Shown: positions 31,441 to 42,891, counted from the first letter of the stretch. The stretch is DNA of 64,000 nucleotides from Hyposmocoma kahamanoa (GCF_003589595.1 NW_020653945.1:8599932-8663931); one strand, 5' to 3'. Numbers and translations are program-made. Notes: generated from the sequence alone by a model not told the origin.

Positions 31441-33652
31441 TGTTATGTGGGTGCGAAAAAGACAAGAATGAAAGGAAAAAGGTTTTCACTTCTCATGCTC
31501 TTAAAGTTCGTATTTATGCGTATTTATGCTGGGTGTAGTCTACATAAAATAGGATTTTAAGCTCTAGTGCATAAAAAAAAGTTGTCGTTTAAGACCGAGG
31601 CAATGACGCCTGCGCCAACAGCCACGCACATTAGAAATTTATAAACAAATTGTTGTAATTTTACATTCAATTTTAATTAAATAATCGATATTTGTAATAT
31701 TGCTGTTTAATTTCCTCGCAATCGAAGTGAAAAGCAGAGTGTATAACTCGTTCATAAAACCCATTTTACCCTAAGGATATACACATCTCGGGTAAGACGC
31801 CGCGTTTTATACATACATACATACATATACTTCACGCCTTTTTCCCATCGCGGTAGGCAGAGACAACAGTCTTCCACCTGCTACGGTCCTGACACACATC
31901 TTTCGCCTCATCAACACGCATCAATGGTTTCATACACGCTCGTCGGTTAAGGGTACTCTTGATCTGGCCCTTCTTTAGGATGGTCAGGATTTAGAATGTT
32001 TTATGCACTTGTTGTATGTACATACAATCGATTATTTTTTTCAACCTCTAAGGAAAAGACCTTTGAAAAACACTAACTAAAGGTGGGCCTTACAGGATAT
32101 TTCAAAATGGAAAGTCTTTTATGACCAACACTAATTATAGCAAATATATTGGAATAATTGCTGTCAAACAAACAAGGTATAGGTACATACAAAGGTGTGC
32201 ATTGTGCATTTGACTTCCATCTCACCTGTTGGAAAGTGAGAAAGTTTGAATTTCAAAGTATGAAAGTTCAGTAGGTACCTATCTGTTGTTTTTTTTCCTC
32301 AATCTACTGTTTTTAACCACATTTAACCTGACACCACTGAGCGGCACCTTATAATAGGGCGGACCCACTCTTGACGCAAGACTCTTGAAATCTGGTATTG
32401 CAATAATCGTTTTCTTCAACACGTGCTTACGTTCCAAAACATTTTTGGAAAAAAATTAACAATTAGAAATTTATGTAAAAATTGCCTTTTCTCCCTCAGA
32501 ATCAATACTGACTGAATCTTACATAATTTTTATGTAATCCTATCACAGTTCTACACTACATAAAATGTTTGTCTGTAGCTAAAGCGCTTCATGCTTGACA
32601 CTTAAATTCTACTCTAGCTGCTTGCGATAAAAACGATTCAAATTATCAAGCTTGATGTATTCATGGCTAGCCTAAATAACCCAGCAAAGTAAAAGAAAGA
32701 AGCAACACTCCGTCAATGTGAACTTAGTGTATTATTTTCATAATAGGTACGTCACCGCTACATAATGGTATAGTAGAATAAAAAAAATACGCAGGTAACT
32801 CCATATAAACAGTTAAGGAACACAGTTTCAGTTCAGCTACTGTGAATAAAATAACAGGTCTGAAATCCAATAAAACCATTGGGACATCACACCCAACATC
32901 AACATTGGCATCTTATCGGGTCAAACAAATTTTAACGATCGTTTGTGCATTGTTAGTACCGTAAACATTACAAGATACGCAACTTTCCGATGGGAGATTA
33001 ATTTAATTACTATCCAGCCATCCGTGAAATTCAATCAAACTTAATTTTTTTTCAATTTTCGGCTTCTGTTCATATTTATAATATTTATTAATCATGGTCA
33101 CGCACATCGATTACAGGATTTCCTTCATATTGTTATGGGTACGTAAATTTTAAATTACAAAATCAGATTTAAGAAGGAAGGAAAGGATAAAACGCCTAAT
33201 ACGCGAGCTAGTTTTTCAAAACAGGATAATATAATGAGAGCCCATTCCTGGCTCTCTATCCAGATTTGCACGATCTTGTAAAGATACATTACACATGATT
33301 ACTTACTTTCTAAGCTAGAATATACTAAGGTAAGGTTCCATTAAATACTCTCCCTCACGATTCGCAATAATATTTCTAACTTATATTGTTATTTAACTCC
33401 GTCATATTTGCTAGCTATTTTTACCCAGGAACACGTAAGTTAAGTTTAAAATCACAAAAACACGTGCACTGTTGGCACATTATACCTAGTCGCCCTGTGC
33501 ATACCAGCTTCCAGCTTCGCCGTGTCGTAAAGCATGTACGTACACTAAATGCAGGATATTTAATTAGGCTGGAAAGAGTAATTCAGAAAATAGAACCATA
33601 AGATATTAAACTACCTTGGTTTGAAAACTCAGCGTATTAACTAATAATTTAG
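31441..33652. other. intergenic stretch with one dispersed repeat
   Basis: 31801-31985 (cacgcctttttcccatcgcggtaggcagagacaacagtcttccacctgc...) is a repeat I associate with moth genomes. 32590-32665 resembles the palindromic tcaagcttgacactta/tgcgataaa block at 21367-21445. No host exon can be supported. Confidence 0.5.
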
Positions 33653-35337
33653 TCAAAGTCAAAGTCAAAGTCAAAGATTATTTATTCCATAGGTAAAATA
33701 AATTTACACTTGAAATCGTCACATTTAAGCTACTGCTCGTTCACTACGCTGACCTCCTTGAGAAGAACGAGCAAGAAACTCTAGGGATTGCTCTTTTCAA
33801 ATAAACTTAAATGCTACGGAATACACTTTGAATCAAATGTGTGTGGATTCTGGAGCCATGTCGTCTTTCCATACATCTTTATCTAACACGTAGTCTTCAA
33901 TTTTGTAATATGATTTTTCGATCAAAATATTTTTAATGTAGTTTTTAAACTTAGGAAATGATAAACTTAATATATGCTCCGGAATCTTATTGTAAAAACG
34001 TATACAGTTCCCCATAAAAGAGTTGTTTACCTTGGTTAAACGAAATCGTGGTACCATGAATTTGGACTTAGCTCTAAGGTTAATATTATGGATATCTTCT
34101 TTCTTATTGAAATTATGTATATTTTTACGAGCATATATAATATTTGAGTAAATATACTGTGCCATAGTCATGATACCAGTCTCCTTAAACTTTTCTCTGA
34201 GAGAAACCCGAGAGCCTAGACGGTACACAGAACGAATCGCTCGTTTTTGCAATTCAAATATGGTTCGAATATCTGCCGCTTTACCCCACATGAGAATCCC
34301 GTAGGACATTATACTATGGAAGTAACTAAAGTAAACTAGTCTAGCAGTACTAACATCGGTAAGCTCACGTATTCTGCGGACTGCGTATGCAGCGGAGCTT
34401 AGCCTGCTGGCCAGGGAAGATATATGTGGAAACCATTGAAGTTTACTATCTAAGGTCACTCCCAAGAAGACTGCTTTATTAACAAAGTCTAACTTTTCTC
34501 CGTTTATTTCTATGCTTGGACTAGTCGATTTTACGTTAGGTAATTGAAATTTAAAACATTTTGTCTTCTTGGCATTAAGCAATAAATTGTTAGCATTAAA
34601 CCAATAAACTAGCTTAGAGAGGGTATCATTAATATGGTCATAGTTAATGTCATGTCTGTCTGTTTTAAAAATCAAGGATGTGTCATCAGCAAACAACACT
34701 ATCTCGCAATGGTCCTTAACAAAGAATGGCAGATCATTAATATAAATCAGAAATAAGAAAGGCCCAAGTATTGAGCCCTGCGGAACACCCATTTTTACCG
34801 GAGAACCCAAAGAAGTCACACCGTTTATGTCTACTTTCTGAATTCTTCCGTTGAGATATGACGAGACAAGTTTCGACGCCTTGCCATTTACACCGTAATG
34901 TTCCAGCTTAGCAGTAATATGATCAACGCAATCAAATGCCTTTGAGAGGTCACAGAAAATACCAATAGCGTTCTGGGACCTTTCCCAGGCATCAAAGATG
35001 TGTTTTAGTAACGCTACCCCCGCATCGCTAGTCGATCTACCACTAGTAAACCCGTATTGTTCACTATGAAAAATATGATTCCTACCGAAATAGGACAGTA
35101 ATTGAGTCAGCATAACCTTTTCGAATATTTTACTTAAAGCTGGTAAAATTGAAATGGGCCTAAAGTTGCTAGGATCAACTTTCCTACCGCTTTTGAATAA
35201 GGGAATAACCTTGCTGTATTTCATTAAATCGGGAAAAACACCTTCGTCAACGCACCTGTTGAAAGCTACAGCTAAATGTGGTGAAATAAGATCAATAACT
35301 GAGTCTATAACTTTAGTTGATATGCCCCAGAGATCTT
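33653..35337 (-). mobile_element. CR1-like LINE, 5'-truncated, reading frame open
   Basis: It ends in four or more cttgac/agtcaa units (33653-33676 on the plus strand) followed by the gagcaatccctagag 3' region and an open RT frame. The match to the plus-strand copy (4850-8141) breaks off at 35337 inside the reverse transcriptase (atctctggggcatatc). Such 5' truncation is typical of target-primed insertion. It lies just upstream of the gene at 35574. Confidence 0.9.
33833..35224 (-). CDS. LINE reverse transcriptase, C-terminal 463 aa open
   Basis: It covers most of the RT domain and the C-terminal region. Motifs in order: VIPLFKSGRKVDPSNFRPIS, EQYGFTSGRST, CDLSKAFDCVDH (first Asp), GVPQGSILGPFLFLIYINDL, VLFADDTSLIF (catalytic Asp pair), NNLLLNAKKTKCFKF, FLGVTLDSKLQW, then YGILMWGKAAD and the family C-terminus. 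The frame is open up to the truncation at 35337, so the Met at 35224 is internal to the original ORF2; endonuclease and ORF1 are missing. It cannot transpose alone. Confidence 0.85.
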   Translation of the reverse strand: MKYSKVIPLFKSGRKVDPSNFRPISILPALSKIFEKVMLTQLLSYFGRNHIFHSEQYGFTSGRSTSDAGVALLKHIFDAWERSQNAIGIFCDLSKAFDCVDHITAKLEHYGVNGKASKLVSSYLNGRIQKVDINGVTSLGSPVKMGVPQGSILGPFLFLIYINDLPFFVKDHCEIVLFADDTSLIFKTDRHDINYDHINDTLSKLVYWFNANNLLLNAKKTKCFKFQLPNVKSTSPSIEINGEKLDFVNKAVFLGVTLDSKLQWFPHISSLASRLSSAAYAVRRIRELTDVSTARLVYFSYFHSIMSYGILMWGKAADIRTIFELQKRAIRSVYRLGSRVSLREKFKETGIMTMAQYIYSNIIYARKNIHNFNKKEDIHNINLRAKSKFMVPRFRLTKVNNSFMGNCIRFYNKIPEHILSLSFPKFKNYIKNILIEKSYYKIEDYVLDKDVWKDDMAPESTHI

Positions 35338-35573
35338 AGTATAAATGAAGCGACTTAATAACACAATCGTCATACTATCTTCGCTAGAATAACTCATGTG
35401 ATTCGGGCGTTTCTATGGTTATATGAATAATAATATTAATTTTATACACATCAGCGGCAACGTCATCATTATAAGATGGATCAGATTTTGCAAATAAAAA
35501 TAGATATAGATATAGAACCATCTTATTATAAGTTCAATCCCATATTTAGAACCATATTATATTTCAGTTTCAG

Positions 35574-38500
35574 ACAGTAAAGTCGATGTCCTTAATAAAC
35601 CAACATTCGTATTTTATGGATAACAGTGGACCCGAAAATGACGTGGCTGACATAATAGTGTCCAAAGGATATTTGCCAAACGAAAAAGATTTGCCCAAAA
35701 CCTCTATAGTAAAGAATGTTGGTAAGTATTTATGAAGATTTTATTTATGTCTCTTTTCATTGCCAACACCTAATACTGAAACGGGGGTTTCACTTTAGTC
35801 GAGTAACTAATTGTGAAGTTAAGAAGCACAACAACCTTGCCATCTCATCGAATGCCATTGGGTGTGACAGCATAAATCGTAAAATGATCACTTCTCTCAT
35901 TGATATCCTTACTCCAGTTATTTGGTTAGTTGGTTATGACCAAGATCCTTAACTCCTCTATTTCATCTGGTGTTTTCTTACGGCATGGCAAGATGCCCAA
36001 ATTATCCCTCTGCAGAAAAAACCTAATCCTACTTCCTTTTCCGAATCTCTAAAATAAATCTCCTTCTACCTTTCCTCTCCAAGGTCCTTGAAAGGTTAGT
36101 CCACCACCAACTCACTCTTTTTCTTGCCCGTCACAACCTTTGAACTAATTTCAATCCGGTTTCCGCTCGGGTTATAGTACGACTACTGCTCTTGTAGAAA
36201 TGTCTGTTGACATGCGATTAGGGATGGACAATCAGCTGCTTACTGTCCTCACGTTATTGGACTTCAGCAATGTCTTCAGACGCCTTCAGTATTGTCGATT
36301 TCGAATATTACTTGCTCTGTTTGGTTCTCTTGGCATTTCATTGACAGTAATTTATAAGGTACAGCTTGACGTGCTCTTGACTGTATCTTATACGGTTGTC
36401 GGCAGCGCCTTCGCTCTGTGATGATTCACTTTCCACGTGGTGTAACGATACAGCTGGAGTGCCGCAGGATGGCGTCTTATCCCCTTTTTTGTTTACAATA
36501 TTCATCAATTCCATCACTTTTTCACTCACTTCTTCATATCATCTCTATGCAGATGATTTTCAAATATATTCACAAGTCACTCTAATTGACTTACCTGATG
36601 CCAATAAAAATACTAACAGGTATTTTGAGAGGATTCTCGCTTGTAGTCGCTCGTTTTGTCTCAGAGTTAAGCCTATCAAGACCCAGGGTATAATTATTGG
36701 CAGCCCCCGGTTCATATCGCGTGTCGACTCTTGCTTATTGCCTCCCATCTTACTCGATGGTATTCAAATCCCTATACGGGACACCGTCAGGAACCTTGGG
36801 GTCACTTTTGATAAGAGCCTAACTTGGAAACCTCAGGTCACCGAGGTTAGTAGGAGGATGTTTGCTGCTTACACGTCCCAAAACATAGGTAGGAAATCAG
36901 TCTGGCACAGTCACTCCTTCTGCCTATACTAGACTATGCGGATGCTTGTTATCCAGACTTGTCAGAGGCTTTACTCAATAAGTTGGAGCGGTTGCAGAAT
37001 CTTTGCATTGGGTTCATTTTTGGGTTGTGTAAATTTGACCATGTCTTTGACTTCGGATCCAAACTTGGATGGTTACCCATCAGTCGTAGAAGGGACTTAC
37101 TCCTTTTATCCCTTCTTTACTCTGTTCCCTATAATCCCACCTCTCCTCCCTACCTCAAAAATTGTTTCGTGTTTCATAGCACTACTCTCAGTCGCACCTC
37201 ACGGTCTTTTCTTACTCTTTCTATCAACTGTCCTATCCATTCTTGTAACTTCTATTTGAACTGCTTCAAGGTTAGAAGCATCAAGCTATGGAATTATCTG
37301 CCTGAATCGATCAGACGCGCTAAGTACGAGTCTTTCAAGATTGTACTCAAAACTCATTATCTTACACTCTAATTATTATTATTTAAGTTTTTCTCCTATT
37401 CTTACCTATTTTAGATATTATTTGTTGATATTATTGTGTTTTATATAATCCTACTTTCATTTTGTGTGTTCATATGTATTTTTTTTTATTTGTTTATGTA
37501 TTTTATTTATTTATTACTATTATTCTGGATATCTGTTTCAGACTGTTTTTATTATTCTTCTTTTTAAATTTGTGTATGTGCAATGTGTTTTAAAAACATA
37601 TTCTGGTGCGCCCTCAGTTAATTACTATCGCATAGCTTTTCCTGTAACCCGGAGGGTGCCTGGAAGAGATTGCTACATATATAGCAATAAGGCCGCCTAT
37701 TGTACCTGTCTTTATATTTTTTAGTATTATGCTGTATTTGTCCCAGTGTGCAATAAAGAATGTAATAAATAATGTATTGTATTGAAGATTATGGCTTAAC
37801 AGATATTTAATTTAGTCCTCTCAAATATTTTCTTTTGCTTTCAGATAACGACATCACGTACTTACTTTCAAAGTTGTCCGATGAAGAACTTGTTAAATTA
37901 CTAAATGAACAACCTCAGAAAAATGTATACGATTTGAGCGACATTGTAAAAGTAGCCGTTGGCAGTGAAACTAAAAACTCTGTAGATAATAAATTCTCAG
38001 GCACCGATTACTCAGATGCGAGTAAAAGCCACGGTTTAGGTTTATTTACACACCATGCTCAAAATGACAACAAAAGATTCAGAACAGTAGGATCAGAAAA
38101 AGAAAGCCCACAAGGCCAAGCTTTTTTCAGGCTGGAAAATAAGCCAGTAGAACCATTCAATTTCAAGTCAAAAGAGCCTGATACTGAGTACGTTGCCCTT
38201 CAGAAACTAAATAACTTGCTCTATAGCCGTCCACAGGAAGATCCTAAAATTGAAGATGACGATGATGCAAAGAAAGAACTACTTTTCGATATTCTTGTAG
38301 CTCAACTCAAAGCGCTTTGTTGCAAGAGGAAATATCCAGCGAAAAAACAGGACTTAAAAAAATTCCAGTACAAAACATTATTGAATCAACTTCTTCCACA
38401 GCAGGACTCAAATCATTATAAAACTTATGTCTCTGAAAAGGATGCTCCGTCGGAGATATATAAAAAAGCTAATAACGAATTTATGTTTCTGATAATAAAT

Positions 38501-38972
38501 GACGAAATTAAAAGTAACGCGAGCGAAGAGTTAATATCTGTAGATCCTGAAAGTCTTGAGAAAAACAGCAGTGTCCTTTTGCTTGGACCAATCACTACAC
38601 CTTTAACGGACACACAGTTGAAAGCAGTTGTAAGTAAATCAAATAATATTATGTCAAATATGGGTTAGCCAAATATGGTTCATACCAAAGATTTTTTTCC
38701 AAAGATTCATATTTCATTTCCAGATGAAACGTATCTCAAACGAGTTAGCAAAGCCTGACTATTTGCCACTCTTACAACAGTTGTCAGACGGAACACTGAG
38801 CGACAGCAATATAAGGTTGATGAAGAGTTTAGTCACAGGGCCTGAGACGCGACGTTACATAAAGCCCCATAGGTGCAACCATCAAGCACCTCTCGCTAAA
38901 GTCTTCGGAGGCCCAAAATGGATAATTTGCACGGGATATCTTAATTTAAATACACCAAGTTTATATGACTGA
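35574..38972 (+). CDS. unrecognised three-exon gene, about 389 aa
   Basis: Exons 35574-35721, 37845-38629 and 38724-38972 join in phase (phase 1 at the first intron, giving Asp; phase 0 at the second), all with GT..AG borders, ending TGA before aataaa (38973). From the Met at 35586 the product is 389 residues; a possible acceptor (tttcag) just upstream means more N-terminal exons may exist. Features: Asn/Lys-rich, leucine-heptad-like stretch (ITYLLSKLSDEELVKLLNEQ), acidic run (EDDDDAKKELLFDILVAQLK), and a compact C-terminus with two Cys (IKPHRCNHQ ... GGPKWIICTGYLNL). No known domain is recognised. The first intron has been expanded by a LINE (35790-37786). Confidence 0.75.
35790..37786 (+). 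mobile_element. Jockey-type LINE in the intron of the 35574 gene, inactive
   Basis: RT pieces in several frames: CDSINRKMITSLIDIL, AWQDAQIIPLQKKPNP, GVPQDGVLSPFLFTIFINSI with HLYADDFQIYS (36440-36590), NLGVTFDKSLTWKPQVTEVS, then DYADACYPDLSEALLNKLER, WLPISRRRDLLLLSLLY, FKVRSIKLWNYLPESIRRAK. The 3' untranslated part has ggagggtgcctggaagagattgctac...ataaggccgcctattgtac and ends in aataaa-rich sequence. It is 5'-truncated with several frameshifts and lies in the same orientation as the host gene. Confidence 0.85.
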
Positions 38973-38978
38973 AATAAA

Positions 38979-39555
38979 ATCTACTTTTTAATCTTTCCTA
39001 CACAATCAAATGTGAACATAAAATCATTATGTATGGAGCAGATTTATGTATTTCTATAGATGTAAAAGATTGATTCGTCCCCAGTGAATCTCCAACATTT
39101 TTATAATCAACACAGCAGACGTAAACTCTTCATACATTTAAGGAAAATTTAAGATACTGGCAACTATTGGTGATAACTATTGATCGCGAATTCATGACAA
39201 GATTTATGTTGTCAAAAAGTGTCATTATTACAACAATATAGATAATGTGCTAGTTACACAAGTCACAAACAACGAGTTACGAGCAGATTTTAAGAACGTT
39301 AACTGTTTTAAGAAGGTGAATTATGAAATGAAGACAACCGATTTTGTTTAATATATCGGACCGCACAACAAAATAAGAAGATAGCAGATCCGATACGCCG
39401 TCGTCGTGTGCCGTATTCGTATATCAATTCACACACACAAACAAAATGTGATTTTTTAGTGTTGCAATAATATATACCGTATTTTATTTTACCCGAGTCT
39501 TAAGTAACAACAAAAATCGATATCTAATAAGGAAAGAAACTAACGCGTTTTAAAT
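38979..39555. other. intergenic stretch upstream of the glycosylase pair
   Basis: No coding exon. It probably holds the promoter of the gene at 39556. A gccgtcgtcgtgtgccgtattcgtatatc segment near 39400 is the only GC-richer spot. Confidence 0.4.
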
Positions 39556-40155
39556 ATGACAGAGCGTTCTAACACGAAAGAAATTGTTAGATGTAGCTGG
39601 GCAAACAAACATCCGCTGTATATCACATATCACGACGAGGAATGGGGAATCCCTGTTTATAACGACATACGTTTATTCGAAATGTTATGTTTAGCAGGTC
39701 AACAAGCCGGTCTGTCATGGATTATTATCTTGAAGAAAAGAAATAATTACAGACAATTGTTTCATAAATTTAATCCATACAAAATAGCTAAAATGACTGC
39801 AGCTGACGTCGAAAAACTTTTAAAGGATCCGTCTATTCTCAGAAATAAAGGAAAAATACAATCAATAATAAATAACGCAAAGTGTTTCATAAAAATGGAA
39901 GAAAATGGTGAAGATTTTTCAAAGTTTATTTGGAGTTTCGTCAATAACAAACCAATTATACACGATTGGAAAACTAACCATACCATTCTCACCCAAAGTC
40001 AAGAGTCTGCAGCTATGTCGAAAGGTTTAAAGAAAATTGGGTTTAATTATATAGGTACAACTATTTGTTACGCTTTTATGCAATCGGTTGGGATGATTAA
40101 CGATCATATAATGGAATGCGAATTCCGTAAACAAAATCTTGATTACACCGCATGA
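39556..40155 (+). CDS. bacterial-type DNA-3-methyladenine glycosylase I, paralogue 1 (active-site Glu replaced)
   Basis: The Tag family removes 3-methyladenine from alkylated DNA by base excision. This 199-residue frame, with no intron, matches bacterial Tag over its whole length (E. coli Tag is 187): YHDEEWG, GQQAGLSW, ILKKRNNYR, LRNKGKIQSIINNA, GTTICYAFMQSVGMINDH. The four zinc ligands of the zinc-snap fold are kept (Cys13, His26, His184, Cys188). So are Tyr22, Tyr25 and Trp55 of the base pocket. The residue equal to E. coli Glu38, which contacts the methyladenine, is Ala47 here (codon GCA; the neighbour has GAA), so activity may be changed or lost. The start ATG is followed directly by the conserved region after 12 extra residues. 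An insect gene of this kind is most simply explained by transfer from bacteria. It is followed 416 bp later by its paralogue. Confidence 0.93.
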   Translation: MTERSNTKEIVRCSWANKHPLYITYHDEEWGIPVYNDIRLFEMLCLAGQQAGLSWIIILKKRNNYRQLFHKFNPYKIAKMTAADVEKLLKDPSILRNKGKIQSIINNAKCFIKMEENGEDFSKFIWSFVNNKPIIHDWKTNHTILTQSQESAAMSKGLKKIGFNYIGTTICYAFMQSVGMINDHIMECEFRKQNLDYTA

Positions 40156-40571
40156 ACTTTATTACAATAATTATAAGCTTCCCTGAAAATTTAGTGATCC
40201 TAGAAATGTAACAACCTTGTTAAATGTCACTTTGAATTTAAAAAATATATATTGCGATGTATCTTTGTGATTGCGATAAGTGATTATGTGAGGGTGATTG
40301 TGAAGTACATGTATGTACAACTGTTAACATTTATAACTTTATTATAATATGAAAAATACATTGTGCTTTTAGTTGCCTTTAAAAACAGAATATACTTAAC
40401 GATATCTGCAACTAACCTAAAAGAAAGAATACTTTGTGTGATTTGAGAGTATTTGTTAATAAAATACACTAAGCTAAGGGTAGGTTCAGAAAAGCCTTAA
40501 GTGATTCTAAATGCCTCGAGAGGAACGTATGTAGCCATAAAAAAGGGCTGCAAGTACAAGACACTACAATC
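40156..40571. other. spacer between the two glycosylase genes
   Basis: AT-rich with an aataaa at about 40459. No coding sequence is seen. It would hold the 3' end of the first gene and the promoter of the second. Confidence 0.4.
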
Positions 40572-41153
40572 ATGAGCAGTACAGGCATTGAAGAAATTGT
40601 AGTACGATGTGGGTGGCTAAACAAAGACCCACTTTATATTACATATCACGATGAAGAATGGGGTAAACCTGAACGTGACAGTTTCCGTTTATTTGAAATG
40701 TTGTGTCTGGAAGGTCAACAAGCTGGATTATCATGGATCACAATTTTAAAGAAAAGAGAAAACTATAAGAAAGCTTTCTTTAAGTTCAATCCACAAAAAA
40801 TATCTAAAATGACAAGCAAAGATTTAAGCAAGCTTATTACTAATCCTAATATTGTAAGACACAAAGGAAAAATTGAAGCCATAATAAACAACTCAAAATG
40901 TTTTTTGAGTATGCAAGAAAACGGTGAAGATTTCTCCAACTTCATTTGGAGTTTTGTTAATCATGAACCAATAGTTAACAATTGGAAACATCATAAAGAA
41001 ATTCCAACACAAAGTTCTGAATCAGTTGCACTTTCTAAAGCCCTTAAAATGCGGGGATTTAAGTACGTCGGATCAACCATTACTTACGCTTTTATGCAAG
41101 CATGTGGATTAGTAAATGATCACATTGTTGACTGTATAAGCCGAAGAAATTAA
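40572..41153 (+). CDS. tag: bacterial-type DNA-3-methyladenine glycosylase I, paralogue 2 (active site complete)
   Basis: A 193-residue intronless frame with full-length similarity to bacterial Tag: VRCGWLNKDPLYITYHDEEW, FEMLCLEGQQAGLSWITILK, KRENYKKAFFKFNP, FIWSFVNHEPI, SALSK-like ALSKALKMRGFKYVGSTITY, MQACGLVNDHIVDC. Zinc ligands Cys13, His26, His184 and Cys188 are present, as are Tyr22, Tyr25, Trp55 and the base-contacting Glu47 (E. coli Glu38). It should therefore be an active 3-methyladenine glycosylase of the nucleus or another DNA-containing compartment; no targeting peptide is evident. An aataaa follows at about 41252. It is closer to bacterial Tag in sequence than the first copy and probably keeps the original role. 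Confidence 0.95.
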   Translation: MSSTGIEEIVVRCGWLNKDPLYITYHDEEWGKPERDSFRLFEMLCLEGQQAGLSWITILKKRENYKKAFFKFNPQKISKMTSKDLSKLITNPNIVRHKGKIEAIINNSKCFLSMQENGEDFSNFIWSFVNHEPIVNNWKHHKEIPTQSSESVALSKALKMRGFKYVGSTITYAFMQACGLVNDHIVDCISRRN

Positions 41154-42329
41154 ATTTCATAGTATTCAATGTCGCAATAACTCTCATGGTGGTGCTTATG
41201 TATCAGACGATATCAATTTCATGGTTCAGTATATCTGTCATATAACCGGGTAAATAAAACATAAAAAGGGCAACACAAAATTAATGTTTTGCTTGCCAGT
41301 GGTGAGGTGACGTTTTTCCGTCTTTTTTTTTTACTCGATTTCAACACAGTGCTGTATAGTTTATTATCGATATGAGAGCAATCAGAAGCAATTTTATTAC
41401 AATGTCGGAAGCAGTGACATGTAATACTATGGACATAACATACTAATTCTATTAATTACCATTATAAATATCACATATTTTACTATTGCCATAGTCATCG
41501 ATAGCATCTTTTATTATCAATAGCATAGAGTTCATATCGTTGTCAACAATTAATGACAACTCCCACGTTCGGCGCATAAATGCCTACACTTCGTTCGGAG
41601 CGCAGGGTTGTTTGTTACATTAATATTTTAGCTGTATTTATAGGTTATAAATATAATTTGAAAAAATTTAGGTGTTGATCACAGTATTCTCGTGCTAAAT
41701 TGAAATAACACTTGTTAAATTCAGTTGGTACCTATGTATTGACATTTTATACCAGCATCGTGGATTGGTATCTTGATTATGGAGCATGATTATGAAATAG
41801 AAATGAAATGCCGAACAATTTTAAATTTAAGGTACTCTTGTTCAACCTACCACAACCACAACAATAAACACGTCTACTATTTGATTGCAGCAACGGGTGA
41901 CTGTATGTGACTGCCCGGTTGCCGCAACCGGCAACTGTCGATTTCATGTTAATTATATAAAAATAGAATATTTGCTTATTCTTACCAATTGCTTGTATCT
42001 AACACAAGACACATGTTTGCGCGGCGCCTATTCGAGAATTTGTGCGTCCGGGCATGAGGCGGTGCGAGGCAGGCGTGCACACGTATAAGCCATGTTACTA
42101 CGTTTTGCGAATTACCATCCGTACTTGTGTTATTATGATAGCATAAGGTATTAGTCGATCTGTGAATCGATACTGTTAATATTGTTACTAGTCTTTAGAG
42201 TCACAAAAACTATCGATATTTTAAATATTCCTTGCAACACTACTATTCCGGAGCGATACTTGCGCGAATTGCCACTTTTCTGTAAATCATAACCTAATCT
42301 GCACGTTTTACGAAATCCTAAAATTAACA
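41154..42329. other. intergenic stretch between glycosylase pair and NDP kinase
   Basis: No exon is supported. It contains the palindrome gcccggttgccgcaaccggcaac (about 41910) and, just before the next ATG, a likely 5' untranslated region (tctgcacgttttacgaaatcctaaaattaaca). Confidence 0.45.
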
Positions 42330-42791
42330 ATGGCTGAACCACGCGAAAGGACCTTCATCATGGTTAAGCCCGACGGCGTACAACGAGGACTCGTCGGTAC
42401 CATCATCCAACGTTTTGAACAGAAAGGATTCAAGTTGGTTGCCCTTAAATTCATGTGGCCCTCTGAAGAGCTGTTAAAGAAGCACTATAGCGACCTTGCG
42501 TCTCGACCGTTTTTCCCGGGTCTCCTTAAATACATTAGCTCTGGGCCAGTAGTTCCCATGGTATGGGAAGGTCTCAATGTTGTGAAGACAGGCCGTCAGA
42601 TACTTGGTGCCACCAATCCCGCCGACTCTGCTCCTGGTACAATTCGTGGTGATCTTTGCATTGACGTTGGCCGCAACATCATCCACGGCTCCGATAGCGT
42701 TCCATCGGCGAACAAGGAAATCGGTCTGTGGTTCACGGAGAAAGAACTCATCGGCTGGACCCCAGCAACAGAAAGCTGGGTGTACGAGTAA
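42330..42791 (+). CDS. awd: nucleoside diphosphate kinase, 153 aa
   Basis: It transfers the gamma-phosphate from ATP to other NDPs through a phospho-histidine, balancing NTP pools in the cytosol. The full family length is present: [20 protein letters not shown] (ATP-site Lys13), [43 protein letters not shown] (Kpn loop), and NIIHGSDS with the catalytic His119 and following Ser121. It ends in the usual WVYE. There is no intron within the coding region. A polyadenylation signal aataaa occurs at 42869. The protein is close to the human NM23 proteins and to Drosophila awd, hence the symbol. An intronless copy could be a retrogene, but every active-site residue is kept, so it is functional as read. 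Confidence 0.97.
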   Translation: MAEPRERTFIMVKPDGVQRGLVGTIIQRFEQKGFKLVALKFMWPSEELLKKHYSDLASRPFFPGLLKYISSGPVVPMVWEGLNVVKTGRQILGATNPADSAPGTIRGDLCIDVGRNIIHGSDSVPSANKEIGLWFTEKELIGWTPATESWVYE

Positions 42792-42891
42792 AATCCTCCA
42801 TAACTATTTTAAGTGCAACAATTCCACTTTTACATCTCACTCTAGTGTGCAGTTAGGTTATGCATTTTTAATAAACTAAGATACCTACTTA

